Of a stretch of DNA of 64,000 bases, positions 23,946 through 56,431 are shown one piece after another. The position numbers and the translations under genes are program-made. The notes beneath the pieces are model-generated. The model had not been told where the DNA came from. It saw only the letters and a program-made list of their open reading frames with translations, and searched no databases. Each line of letters opens with the position of its first letter. The stretch's first letter is position 1. The stretch comes from Streblospio benedicti (Eukaryota; Annelida; Polychaeta; Spionida; Spionidae), in the NCBI GenBank assembly GCA_019095985.1, contig CM032661.1, forward strand, positions 23,301,959-23,365,958, read 5' to 3'.

Positions 23946-25010
23946 CTGGTAAGGGCGTCTCTAGACTATCATTGTGCCCGAAATGCAAATAGAACGCTGT
24001 CTGAAGGCACGACTACAATATTGCATATGAGGACACGATTAGTTTAACAACAGTAAATTTGGTAAAACAAAAAGTATGTGCTTATGCTCAAATTTTGATT
24101 TGAAAGCCCTTATTTTGGTTTCTCCGGCCTACACCTGGTTTACCAATAACAAAGGCTAGTAAGACTCAGTTGCCAAGTACGTACAACTTTGACTAAAATT
24201 TCAGCAAAGCTTGTTCAAAGACCAAGTAGATTTTTTTCAATATGATTTTTTTTTCTTAAACTTTGGACGTTCATCAAAAACATTAAAAAAATCTCGTACT
24301 GTTGTACTCATTGATACTCAAAATGCTTTGCGTGAATTTTCAGCACCCTAATTTAATTTTAAACTTAAAAATGTTGTAGGGATGAAACCATTTAAGAGAG
24401 AGCTGAATCTTTATTGAATCACAGAAAAAGGAAGCACAATTACAAATAGAAAATATCTGTATATTTATCATATACATGTTTCATAGAACACACCAAAATA
24501 CCAATCACAATGAAATATTTATAGACACTCATCACATCATTAAGTATTTGAACGTCGCTGTTCTAGATTCTGCAGGTGCAACAAAAATATCAAAATGCAT
24601 GCATTGTGGTCATCTAATGTGGGGACACACAAAGAGCCATATGTCCATAATTATGTCACTTATCGCATTACTGCACTCGCAGGGTAAAATATTGCTGCAC
24701 ATTAAAATGAACATTACAATAAAGTTAAAATACTTATAGTTGGAATATATATACCAGTACATACCTTTTCTAAACATTTACTTTACATTGCTTATAACAA
24801 TCGAATTGCTTTATAGGCTATTATGTATACTAAACATTTTCATGATGAATAGGACACTTCCAAGAAAAGTAAAGGGAGGATAGACTGTTGCTAAGGGAGG
24901 TCACCCCAAGGTGATCGGTGGGATGGAAACGTGTACAATTGGAATTGATTGACCTGCTCTACCAGAATAACTGGACATTGAGTGACCCACAATAACATAA
25001 ACATAAGAAT

Positions 25011-25016
25011 TTTATT
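25011..25016 (-). terminator. Candidate poly(A) signal of the CAP-domain gene
   Basis: The plus strand reads tttatt, i.e. AATAAA on the coding strand, about 260 bp after the stop codon of the minus-strand gene. Another lies at about 24,411. Motif and location only. Confidence 0.4.
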
Positions 25017-25276
25017 GACCCATCCATCCCCACCTCAAATACACACACATTTCATCCTGCCCAGATGTATCTAATGTGCAAATTAAAATTCTTCACATGA
25101 ATCTGGAAAAAAACATGCCTACATAAAACATGATTATGTCACAATTGCATCACATTATCTAGGAATCAAACTTCCCCTTTGGAGGTGGCACCAACGCTTT
25201 AAGCATCCACACATGTAGTTCTAGTTCGTTCCAGTTGAAATGAAATTTATGTAGCTCACGTATATGTCAGTTATTT

Positions 25277-45377
<20,101 letters not shown>

Positions 45378-46679
45378 TTCCTTTTCAGTGCATTACATTT
45401 AGAATAATATTTTCTGTAGATCTGTAGGTGTGCATTCATAACAAACATTGACCCAAAAGATACAATTTCCCATATTTTAATTCTGATTAATAATTGTTGT
45501 TGTGTGAAACGGCTGACGTAATTAGTTGACGTACACGTTATATTGATAATGCGTCGTGCGTATAATGTCGCATGCCTCAATGGACCTTTCCGAGAACGAA
45601 CATCTAACGTACAAAAAGGCTTGAAATCGCAGCACGTGCGTCTCAAAAACAAACGCACGTGTTGTATTTGGTTGAAACAAAGCACTCAAGTTCATGAACT
45701 GTGATTAATGGGACTCTACATGAAATAAGAACAGCCACTAGAGAGTCTGTGTGGTGGCGAGTGCTCATCAAGTAGCAATAGATTGATTAGCTGCTATAAA
45801 AGTACAATTATAGATTAACTGAATTGCTCCGTCGCTTCAGCTACCGAACCAAGGCCCTGTGTTCCCATCGTAGGTTTCGCGCCTTTCCCATTCACACAGC
45901 ATTCAAAGTCCGATGTTCATGGTATAATTCTAATAAGTAATAATATTATATCAGCTGCAAAAGTCTACCGGGTGCTATTTGCTATTTACTGCTACAGGAT
46001 CAGTATGTAGCATGATGGAGCCAATATGATTAGACAGTGGAACACAGATTATTTGTGGCTGAAACTTACATTGCATTTATGTACTTTTGATCCTGGATTC
46101 CATAACATTTTAGTAAACATCTTTACTGACCATAAGTCAATGTTGTTCCACCGACGCTATGCTCTCTGAGCATTTTTGATCTAGTTCACTTTAATCCATC
46201 GAATACTTTGGTATACACCGTGGAAATTTTGAACGTTCTTTTACCTTCGTAGATGTATAATACATTATATGTTATCAAGTAAAGTAAAGTTTATTTACTG
46301 GCCTTTACAGAATTTGTTGTAAACATGACATAGTAGTTATGTTAAAGGCAGCCACTGAGCAGCGCCCTGCGAAGTAACGACACTATTTCTGCCGAGGCCT
46401 GGCCACGAACGCACCGCGCAGGCAAATCACGTTTTGAGGCAGTACGCTCTAACCACAGGACCAAATAAAAATGTGAAATAAACCAACACAAGGTGTCCTT
46501 GTTATAGATACTTTATCCTTCTACATAACAACCACAACACAGCTTCAAATTTTAGACATTTCTGGCAAAAGTCCAACCGGTCCAACAGGTGTTGCGGTCA
46601 GTGATAAGATCTTGTTCTGTTATCATCAGCTTAAATAGGTGAGCTCACACCGGTAGAAGGTGTATTTGGACAGTTTGCA
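45378..46679. other. Divergent intergenic region of the CAP gene and the first esterase gene
   Basis: The CAP gene starts to the left (-) and the esterase to the right (+), only 1.3 kb apart, so promoters of both must lie here unless non-coding first exons exist elsewhere. A SINE-like piece occupies 46,276-46,463. A TA-rich cttaaatagg at 46,630 lies about 50 bp before the esterase ATG and is a weak candidate core element. No coding sequence is seen. Confidence 0.5.
46276..46463 (-). repeat. tRNA-derived SINE-like sequence
   Basis: Read on the minus strand it begins ggtcctgtggttagagcg, which resembles a tRNA 5' half with an A-box, followed about 35-40 bp later by gcgttcgtggcc, a weak B-box. 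It ends in repeated tttac words (plus strand gtaaagtaaag). The tRNA-like head and simple repetitive tail suggest a SINE. It lies between two divergent genes. Confidence 0.5.
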
Positions 46680-46951
46680 ATGGACTTGCGAAGTGTTCTG
46701 GTCCTGCTTGGCTTTGCCTTTGTGGCAAATAGTCAAAGGCTCCCTCAGGTATGTCTGGTGTTGGTCAAGTATCATGGGAGTTGCTTTTTATGATTTATTA
46801 TATCTGTGTGCTGCTTGTCTTGAAAACCTTGATTTTTCTTTAATGAACCTCAGGAGGCCCTGTATATGGACATGACTGTGTTTTTTTTTCAATTCATGCA
46901 CCCATCTCTGTGGAAAGGTTGGACTTTAAAAGCTATTCAAGAGGTTGGAGG

Positions 46952-47025
<74 letters not shown>

Positions 47026-50000
47026 ATTTGCATTTTTTGTTGTTGTTTTGTTTTTGTTAATTTGTTAATGTCAAGTCAGTATCACTGTCGGCTAATCAAA
47101 AACTGCAGAAGCCATTTGAAGAAAAGCGAGTTGGCGGAATCATAAGAGCGAGGAGGCAAAGTCAAAAGCGAGGTCACCAAACTCTGCCTCAATTCAGCTT
47201 ATTTTCAAAATCACATCACTCCATGTGGCACACATATCTAATTTACAAACACGTATTTTTATTGTATGATCACAAGAAACGGAATGCCTAAATTATGTAA
47301 TAAAAGTCTATGTGTTTAAGTTAGTGCCTTGTTTTTTCAATGCCGACATGAAAAGGAGATACACTCTAATTGCAAAAAGTACTGTGATACCTTTTATGTT
47401 GCAAATTGCTCAATCCTTTTCTCCGAGGTGTAAAAAGACATCAAGAGCATGTCTCGTAAATGTTTGCAGTGAGGAGAAAATCGGAAATATATGTTATGAT
47501 GTGCGTTTCTCAGTGCTTGAGTATTTGTTTGATTAGATAAGAGCATCCTCTAGTAGGTAGTACCAGGAAGCCTTTCGTCGGTTTCGTCAAGTTCCTACTC
47601 TTAACGTTTTGTGACAAAAACTACAATGTTCTTTTTTTCTGAATGAGACGCTCTTTTTCTTAGGACTAGAACTTTGTAGATGTATAATGCATTATCTGTT
47701 AACCTCACGGCAGATGTTGTTAATAGGTAGGAAACACGTGATGAACAGTCTACATTTAACAGTTATCTCTGAAACTCTTGTTGCACTATAGGTGGAGATA
47801 GACACAGGGGTCGTCGAGGGCCGGCGTATCGCCACACACTACACACGTGGCGATCCTGCCAACAATGAGACCGTCTTTGTCAACAGTTTCTACGGGATCC
47901 CGTATGGTGCGCCTCCAGTGGGAGACCTGAGGTTTGCCGTGAGTATTTAAGAGTCACTTTCACATTTCAACATATTGGTCAAAATCATTGAGACGTCGAA
48001 ATATGATGCAAATTCTTGGGTGTCTAACCAGAACCTTTTACAGCATCACAAGTGTACATGGTATATGGGGACATGCATTGTAGAGAGCATAGATCACCCG
48101 TAAAGCCATGTTATATATTATAACATTCCAACAATTTGTATTATCATTGCTATCGGACAACTCTGTATACTTGTGTTTTTTCTGACACCATTGAAAGCCA
48201 TTCATAATTTACGCAATCCAAGTCAAGTAGAATCTCCAAGCAGACATACATTAGCTGCTAATGTCATCCTGTGCAAATGCATTTGTAGGTTTGATTGAAT
48301 TGATATACGAATTGAATTGATACACGACTACATCTCTACAGTAGACAATTAATACGACTACATCTCATGCACCCCAGTCTACTATGACACGGTCAAAATA
48401 CATAAAGTTGTTTAGCCAATCAAAATAGTTCATTTACATGTTTATGGTTGAAACAAAAATCGCGCTTGAGTTCAATCCACTAAAAATCATAACTGTGTAT
48501 CACCCAGTTCAATAACTCATCATACTTGTCAAAAGATGTTAAAAGATGTCTATTACATTACAACAAAGTACTGTGATGATCGATGATCAACTGGTAGTGT
48601 AAGTTTTGGTATGTGCATCACGTGGTATTGCATTTCTTTCGCCCTCCTAGAAACCGGAGCCGGCTGAGCCTTGGGATGACGTGTTTGAGGCCAAGGGCCT
48701 GCCCACGTCATGCATGCAGAACACGGGCGGACTCCTGTGGCTCACTCACCCCGGCTACCGCAACGTGGATGAGGACTGCCTCAACCTCAACGTCTTCACG
48801 CCAGAGGTAGGCCTAGCTAGCTCCGGCACACGCTTGATGCCTTTCAACAATAATCTTTAATAGTTGGTATTTGTCGATCATGTGTGCCTTTGCTGACTGT
48901 CAATTGATTTATGTTTTCAATAGTGTAGTACGTATTACAACCGTTTTCTTTGTTTCAATGCGCATTACAACTAGCTACTAGGGGCTCGTCAGTACATTGT
49001 AACTTGCCCACAATACATACTAGGCGATAGACCTGCTGTGGTGGAGCTACATTCACTGGCTAAAACATTGATAGGTGTCTTGATACAGTGGGTAGATAGT
49101 ACGACTGCCATTCTCTTGTGTACAACGCATATTAGGCTGTTGGTGGGAAATGCCCCCAGTCAACAGTTATTGGTGTCATGCTTCCACAGTCGTTAATATC
49201 AAATTAATGCTCTATACCTGTATGTAGGACATGTCCAAGTCATACCCCGTCATGGTGTGGTTCTACGGAGGAGGCTTCATGGCAGGCTCCACCATCCAGT
49301 ACCCGGGCCACTTTCTTGCTGCCAGGGACGTGGTCGTGGTCGTCGTCAACTACCGCGTTGGCATCTTCGGTACGTATCAGTTATGTATAGCCGCCACGTG
49401 TTTGTGTGCGTGCATGTGATGTGTGTGGGAGTTTGAGATTACCAAAGACTCCTCTACGAATATATAATATTAAAGTTGTAAAGTATATACGTCTACTGTG
49501 TAAATGCACAATTCTATAAGTTATAATGCTTGATAAAAGTTAGTATATGTCAAATATATTAGAGCAAAAATGGAACATGCTTTACCAAGCACCCGTACAA
49601 TAATGTGAGTTAACAGAACGCTTGACTTCACACCTGTAATCAAGATCACAATCCTGTTAGATTATCAATTATAAGATAAGTGCCAGAATCGATATAAACC
49701 TAATTGTTATCATCTCACTCCTTTCCATCCAGCATCCTCTGTCACTGAAACCCGCAACCTGGTGGTTATATGAGACCAAAACGACACCCTATACCCACAG
49801 AGAATTGTGCTCCACTTGCAGGCTTCGTGAACACTGGGGATGATGTGGCACCGGGTAACTACGGGCTGTGGGACCAGCACCTCGCCCTACAGTGGGTGCA
49901 GAGAAATGTGGCCCAGTTCGGCGGAGACCCCACCAAAGTGACCCTGTTTGGCCAAAGTGCAGGAGGCGCCAGCTCTAGTCTACACATCACGTCACCGCAC

Positions 50001-53000
50001 GCCAGGGGTGAGTTTGGAGAGTGGGTGATTGGGAGCTGGCCAGCCAATCGAACTAATGAGGTGTAACGAGTTGAAGTAAGCAAGCAAGGAAACAAACAAA
50101 ACAAACATACACACATATACACAAATTTTGTGGAATCGTGAGTGGAGGAAGTAAAATGGGAAATATTTATCTTGGTGTAATCTCGTTAGGTGAAAGTGAT
50201 TGCATGCTAGTTTCCGATGAGATGGATATTCGTTTGAATCGATAGGCAGACAGAATAAATGGTATTCAGTCATAACACAACTGACTGAGTGATAGCAGAA
50301 AGAATTTGAAAGCCTCCACTATGGTTTATTGTGTGTCCGATAGAAAGTGCATGTTAATGTATGGCAGCTTGTGCAGAATGCATTGTATCCAGATTATTGT
50401 TATCTGACTTCTACATATCTAGAGGTACGCACTAGCCAATTACAAGAGCCAATGGCAATGTGTGGTTATTTTTCAGACCTGTTCAACCAGGTGATCGCTG
50501 AGAGTGGCACAGAGCTCAACTTCTGGTCCCTCAACTACCCGAATAGCGACCCAAGGAACTATACCAAGCAGGTGAGAATTGCAGTGAAGCGTCCACGTAC
50601 AACCACCTCTCTATTCAGACTAAACTTTCAAAACAAACAATTTCAGCATCCGCGCGAACCCTCACAAAGCTATTAACACGAAGCTCAATAGAAAGAGCAC
50701 CCCCGTAAAGAGACTTCACGAGGTCATAATTTTTTGGCAATAAATTAAGCAAATAAGTCAGTTTATGAGAAAAGTGTTGCATGGTAATCGGAGAACACAT
50801 GTAGTTTTGTAATTTCCCAGTTAATCAGACAGTTGTATTTTTCACCAATGTTAAGCTATAAGTTTTCCTCTTACACTGAGAGAGAAGTGGATAACAACAC
50901 TTTTTGGAAGCGACACGTGTAATGTATACGGGTACATGGGGCAAGCTGCATCATGTAGCTAATGCTGGACAATTACCGCTATGGTACATATTTAGCAAAC
51001 ATGTACATGTACAAGTAGACTCAACACTCACATACATCAAGACAGTACAAAATATATCTGTATTGCATTGTGTTTTATAATTGTCCTGATTAGGTTGCAG
51101 CCAAGCTGGACTGTCCCGAGGAACCGTCCGAGGACATGATCGCTTGTTTGCGTACCATTGAACAGTACAACTTGCGCAACAACAGCAATGTCAAGTGTCC
51201 GGTAAGTGCAGAACATCGAGCCTACAGCAGACATTGTCATGATTCGCCCTATCAAAAGTGACATCTAAAAAATAGGCATTCTTTGTTCTACAGCATTACT
51301 GAAATCTATTTAACGGACTAAAGTAAGACTCTACTGCTGGATATAAAGAACTTAACCATGCATTGGTCTGCCATATCTCTTGTGTGTGTCATGTGATGAC
51401 CCAATGTCATGACACTAAACCGTGTGAGACAATGAAGAATCATGGTGAATGATATATGAAAAGTCTGTGTAAGTTCTTTGATATCCGATAGTATCTTGTA
51501 GTATCCAGTAGTGGATTCTAGTCGGAAAGTGTTACCCTACTTCTTTTATTTCATACAAAACAATGCATGCATTCTAAAACAAACACATCGCTATGATATG
51601 GTGGTATATGTATCTCAATTCTGACCCATGTTTTATAATATCATAGATATATGAATTTTACTGATTATATAGGCCATTTGCAGATAGCAGTGTATTGTAA
51701 TGTCACACATACTTGACATTTAATTAATTTTCCGGTTGACTGTAAATGAAGAATTCGATAAAACTTATCTCACAATAACGACAAGATAACAATGCTGATG
51801 CCAATGACTCTGCAACTATTTATATAAACTAGAATCTGATAGAGTTCTTGCAAATGACGATTGTGGCATAAACTATCAGGCAGCTCTTCCTTATCTAGCC
51901 ACATGTAGAATGTGCATTGAAAGACCAGATAAGAAGATACGAGTTTCCGTGACTGTAACAGCTACAGCTGCCCTCAATGCTAAACGATCCCATATAGATG
52001 TCAGAATAATTTCATTTCTTTTACTACTATTATTTTCTTTTACATTTTTGCCCCTAGTACACTTGTACGTAAGCCACCCAAAGTAAAATATTCACAAGTT
52101 ACCGTTGCAATTACATCGGTCAGCAAACATACGATATATCCCAGATCTCCCGTCAAGTTGGTGATGGTCACAGCAAAATTAAAGTCTACAGTGTGCCAAC
52201 AACATAACCACAACCACTCATACGTCGCTTAAACGAAGTGAGTGTGTTCGTCCTTGACGCTTCCACTCTTCCTCATCCTATACATTCATAAGAATTGCCT
52301 GAGTATCATATTGCTGTTGCTAAGTTGTGTCAATAGCTCTAGTGAATTCAATCTAAAAATATCAAAAGCATTACACTCGTTTGTAGCTCACTCTTCAGCA
52401 CTTGACAGATAAGTCGTGGAAATACACAATTTCTCTCTCTTAAAATAAAATCTTTTACATTTCTTAAAAGGACTTATTGATAATTGAATATTCTGTATTC
52501 TTTATTCCTTTTCGGTGTGTCAAGAACATGCATGTGCATAACTAACCCTCGCCCGCGTGTGTTGCAGCCGGGCCACTTCTGCCAGGGCCACGCCCCGGTC
52601 GTGGACGGAGAGGGCGGCTACATCCCAGACTACCCCACCAACCTACGCAACAATGGAGACTTCAAGAAGGACGTTAACATCTTGACTGGTTACCTCTCCG
52701 ATGACGGATCATTCTACACAGTCGCCTGTGAGATTCTTTTTTATCATAACTTACTATTGTTGATAAGTATGTACTTGTGTTTGCTGATATTGTGTGTGTT
52801 TGGGTTAGAATTATTTTGTGGCAAGATTATATTGTATACAAAGTGAATTATGCTCATGAAATCTATTGCAACCATTGCATCAGATTGTGCACACCACACT
52901 ATCATAATTATGTGACTAGCAAGCAAGTGGTGTCCATTTCTACACTATGGACTTAAAGAGACAAGCACATAAGTCCTTAATGATATTCAATGTTCCATGT

Positions 53001-56000
53001 ATGCAACTATTTGACCTGGTCTATAAGTCCATTCCATAGCCTCTAAGTACTCTTCTCAATATCTTACACCATTGATCAACACACACTATAAAAACTAACT
53101 TTGGTCCCTGATACAGTTATCCCGGAGGCATGGGACGGAGGCTTCAACCGTAGCGAGTTCCAGCGCATCCTCAAGGAGAATCTGCTGGAGATTTGGGCTC
53201 CGCAATTCCCGCCACAGATGCAAGAGGATGCCTACTGGGCCACAGACTTCATGTACACGCCCTGGCCGTACCTTGAGGACAAGGAACTCAATAGAGACTC
53301 CTTCAACCAGGTCAGTATAGGAATCTGTCTATGTGCACCTAGGCCTTGCATAGTAATTACTACTGTAATTACTACAGTGAAGTTTAACATCTTTGAGGAA
53401 GGGAAGAGTCTCTCTATTCGAATATTGTAACTTCAGACGGATGAGCTGTAACATTCCACTAACACTCACCTCTTGATTTCATGACTGTAGACCTCGTTGT
53501 AGTGAGTTTTTTTTTATTATCTTAGTACATGTATAGGGGTAGATACAGAGGGGATGCATGCCATCTTTAGTCACAATTGTCGCACATCCTGTGTATAATC
53601 GAAGACTTCAAATGTACAGATGCTTTCAATGCTCCAACAAAAGTTAGGTACTACAGTATGGTACAAGTAATCGCATCTTTGCCTCTGCACAGATGATCAC
53701 CGATGCAGCATTTGGCTACCTGACAGACAAGCAGCTGCGGTATCAGGCACCGGAGGGAGGAAAACACTACAAGTACAACTATGGGTGGCGCCCCGAGGCC
53801 ACCACGGAGGGCGAGGGCTTCTGGAACAACACCGAGTGGGCCGGTCAGTGGCACGCTAGTTTTGATCAACTAGACTGACCTGACACTACATTGTACCTCG
53901 TTTGTGAGACGTTAGCAAGGTGACGTCTGGGTTGACTGAGATTAGCAAGAAATTGAAAAACGTTCTATAAATGTATGTAGAGAAATATGAATTCCGTAGA
54001 TGTTCAGATAAATATTAGCCGTGAGGAAAAATAGAAAAATAAGATAGTGTAATAGGAGAGTAGATTTAAAATAAATAAAACATTTATAGATGTACGAATA
54101 CACCAGATTTACGTCAGTGTATAATATATATACACACACGAATTGCGATGGTGCATAGATAAACGAAAAATCAATATAACATGTATAAGTACAAAATTAC
54201 AAGCAGACTTGTATACAAGAATTCTGTATGGGTTTAATGAGAAATATGGATAATGTCGATGTACACGCATACAAGAGTTCTATAGACGTACGTGCATGTT
54301 AAACATTGCATAGGTAACACAGATATGCGGCTGGTAGATGTGTTTCAAGTTCTTCTAAAGATGCACAGATTAAAAACCTTGTCCCTTGTGTATCAACAAC
54401 TTAGGGAACCATCATAAATAATGATACCGGGGGGTGGGGGTGGGGTGGGGGGTTGGGGGTCGTCCAAAAAGGTGAGGGGTCGTCAAACTTTTCAATTCCC
54501 TTTTTTTTTTGGGGGGGGGGGGTCGCTGAACTTTTTGTTTTATCACGCTACGGTATATTTAGCTCTGTTGATGCTAAGATTTACAAGAGCTCTCTGACAG
54601 TGTATTGTAAATTATTTGTATGCAGATACCGAACACGTTGTATTATTATAGAAGTGGTGGTTATAGTTAAACATGTGTAGTGTGTATCTGGACCCATGAA
54701 GCTCTTGCCTATGTGTATTCACACATAAGCAACAGTTGTATAGTTATATTGCTCCATAAAGTAACCAGCTGTCCCCGCCTCGTACCCCACTTCTAGGTGT
54801 ACCGCACGCGGGTGAGCTACCGTTCGTGTTTGGCTGGGCGCTGATGAAGTTGGCACCTCAGGTACGTGCTGATTCGCGCATCCTCGTCGACATCCTTGAC
54901 TACCGCGAGGAGGACTTCGCCATTGCTGACTTCATGATGGACATGTGGACCAACTTTGCCAAGTTCGGGTGAGTAGTGCGAGGTGTGTAGTGGCATGGGG
55001 TTTGTGGATGGTACAGTTTTATTGTGAGTGTGTATTAGTGTGTGCTGTGTGCACATGGGGACTAAATAGGTAAAACGTACACGTCACATACGTATGTGCA
55101 GTATTTTGTCTGTCAGCTCTTCTTCGGGCCAAATCTTTCATCGATTGACCAGGTCCTGGAACTGATAATCATTAGAGTGCTTTCATGACTTATTTGATCT
55201 GAACAATAGTGCATCTGACACTCAATCTAATATAGAAAATATAGCCCATAACTACAATATAACAAATGAGTTTTTTTTACCAACTGTACTTTCTCATTTG
55301 CCCAACCTGCAAATCGAGGTCACTTCTTCCGGTTCAGAAGGAAAAGTCACTAGTCTGTCAGGCTGCAAGAAGCAGTTGTGAGAATTCTACTTGGAGGTTG
55401 CCATTTGCCCACGAACATCGGGCGCCCGTTTGAAAACATATTTAGTGTTTAACCCTGCAGTAACCCGACCCCGGAGCCTATGGACAAGCCCCTGGGCGGC
55501 GGCTCCGTGTCGTGGGACGAGTGGACGCTGGACAACTACAATACGTTCATTGTCAACAACGACGACGTAGTGAACGTACCTGACTACCGCGCAGACTACA
55601 ACGCATTCTTCGAGCGATACATGAGCTACATCATCGACATCCCCATCTTTAAGGAGATGAGTGAGTATAGTGGTCAACACTTCGTCAACACACTGACTAC
55701 TTTAATGTGAAATTAAACACAGTCATAAACATATATATTCGTAGTAGTCTCTTTTTACTTTGTGGACGCTAAAATGAAGGATATTACACAAATTTTAGAT
55801 ACACCTGTAATAACACAATGTATCATTTTTTGCTCATATGCCTTGTACGCGTCCATCTATACTTCAAGATGATGGAGTTCTATCTTTTTCTTCTTAGATG
55901 CTTTGCAAGAAGTGAAGGGAGAAGGAATCCTGGATTCTGATATCATCTTTGATGCTGAATTCAACTTTGTGAAGAAACTTCTTACCACTAGGTATGTTAG

Positions 56001-56396
56001 CAATGTTGGTTTTAATAACAGTTATATTGCTCATGATTTTATGAAATACAATAGGGCTAACCATCAAGAGATTTCCAGTAGGCACAAACTCTTTGTTTTT
56101 AAGAAGTGATTGAAATGTAATGATTATGAGTAGGTTACCAAAGCTGCTGGGTAAAAATTCTTTTTGTTCAATTATTTGTGGTGTCGAAAAAAACGTAATT
56201 AAACATTGAATAAAACAAATATCCAACTGCATGACATCTGTAATTTATTTTGTTCATACTGTTCATGATATCTCTTCTTTTTTCTACTTAATATAATGAT
56301 GGTTAGAAGAACAAATATATAAATTTAATATCTTCTTTTTTCAGGTTCCCAGGGAAGTTTGACCATCTGTATGAGGATGAAGAGTGGCTCGAGTAA
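46680..56396 (+). CDS. Type-B carboxylesterase / cholinesterase-like enzyme, complete gene 1
   Basis: Fourteen exons: 46,680-46,748; 47,792-47,938; 48,651-48,806; 49,228-49,369; 49,822-50,007; 50,477-50,571; 51,094-51,201; 52,568-52,727; 53,117-53,310; 53,693-53,843; 54,797-54,968; 55,461-55,660; 55,898-55,991; 56,345-56,396. All introns GT-AG; phases join to 641 aa. Signal peptide 1-18. Alpha/beta-hydrolase motifs: [25 protein letters not shown], oxyanion-hole GGG at 138-140, NYRVGIFGF, nucleophile S217 in GQSAG, acid D347 in SDDGS, H473 in PHAGE. The triad thus looks intact, with Asp as the acid and Gln before the serine. It should hydrolyse esters outside the cell or in the secretory pathway; the GNYGLWDQH block and the triad neighbourhood resemble bile-salt-activated lipase and cholinesterases, but the substrate cannot be told. 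No anchor is seen at the acidic C-terminus. A tandem paralogue follows. Confidence 0.93.
46953..47021. repeat. GT microsatellite
   Basis: About 69 bp of TG repeats in intron 1 of the first esterase gene. The Cys-Val frames over it are artefacts. Confidence 0.95.
50572..52567. other. Esterase gene 1 introns 6 and 7: no further features seen
   Basis: The intervals 50,572-51,093 and 51,202-52,567 contain AT-rich intron sequence around exon 7. I see no TIR element, RNA gene or extra exon. The corresponding introns of the second gene match only in patches near the exons. Confidence 0.5.
53844..54796. other. Esterase gene 1 intron 10
   Basis: AT-rich up to about 54,420, then a G-rich stretch (54,428-54,525) with ggtcgt words. 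Frames here are not exon-like. Exon 11, carrying the catalytic histidine, follows. Confidence 0.5.
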
Positions 56397-56425
56397 ATAT
56401 GCTTAAATGTGTTAATTTGATGACA

Positions 56426-56431
56426 AATAAA
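56426..56431 (+). terminator. Poly(A) signal of esterase gene 1
   Basis: AATAAA lies 30 bp after the TAA stop codon, a very short 3' UTR. Sequence beyond becomes strongly AT-rich. Confidence 0.6.

Larger units (their letters stand above)
21753..25276. other. Convergent intergenic region between SLC10 and the CAP-domain gene
   Basis: Both neighbouring genes point into this interval, so their 3' UTRs should lie here. Visible contents are a likely SLC10 poly(A) signal at 21,822, a short TIR element at 22,362-22,675, an 89-bp copy of CAP-gene intron sequence at 23,857, and a minus-strand poly(A)-type signal at 25,011. The remainder is AT-rich and I see no gene in it. Confidence 0.6.

Noticed and set aside
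55387-55680. 97-codon minus-strand frame
   Set aside because: Antisense of esterase exon 12, which carries clear family sequence on the plus strand.
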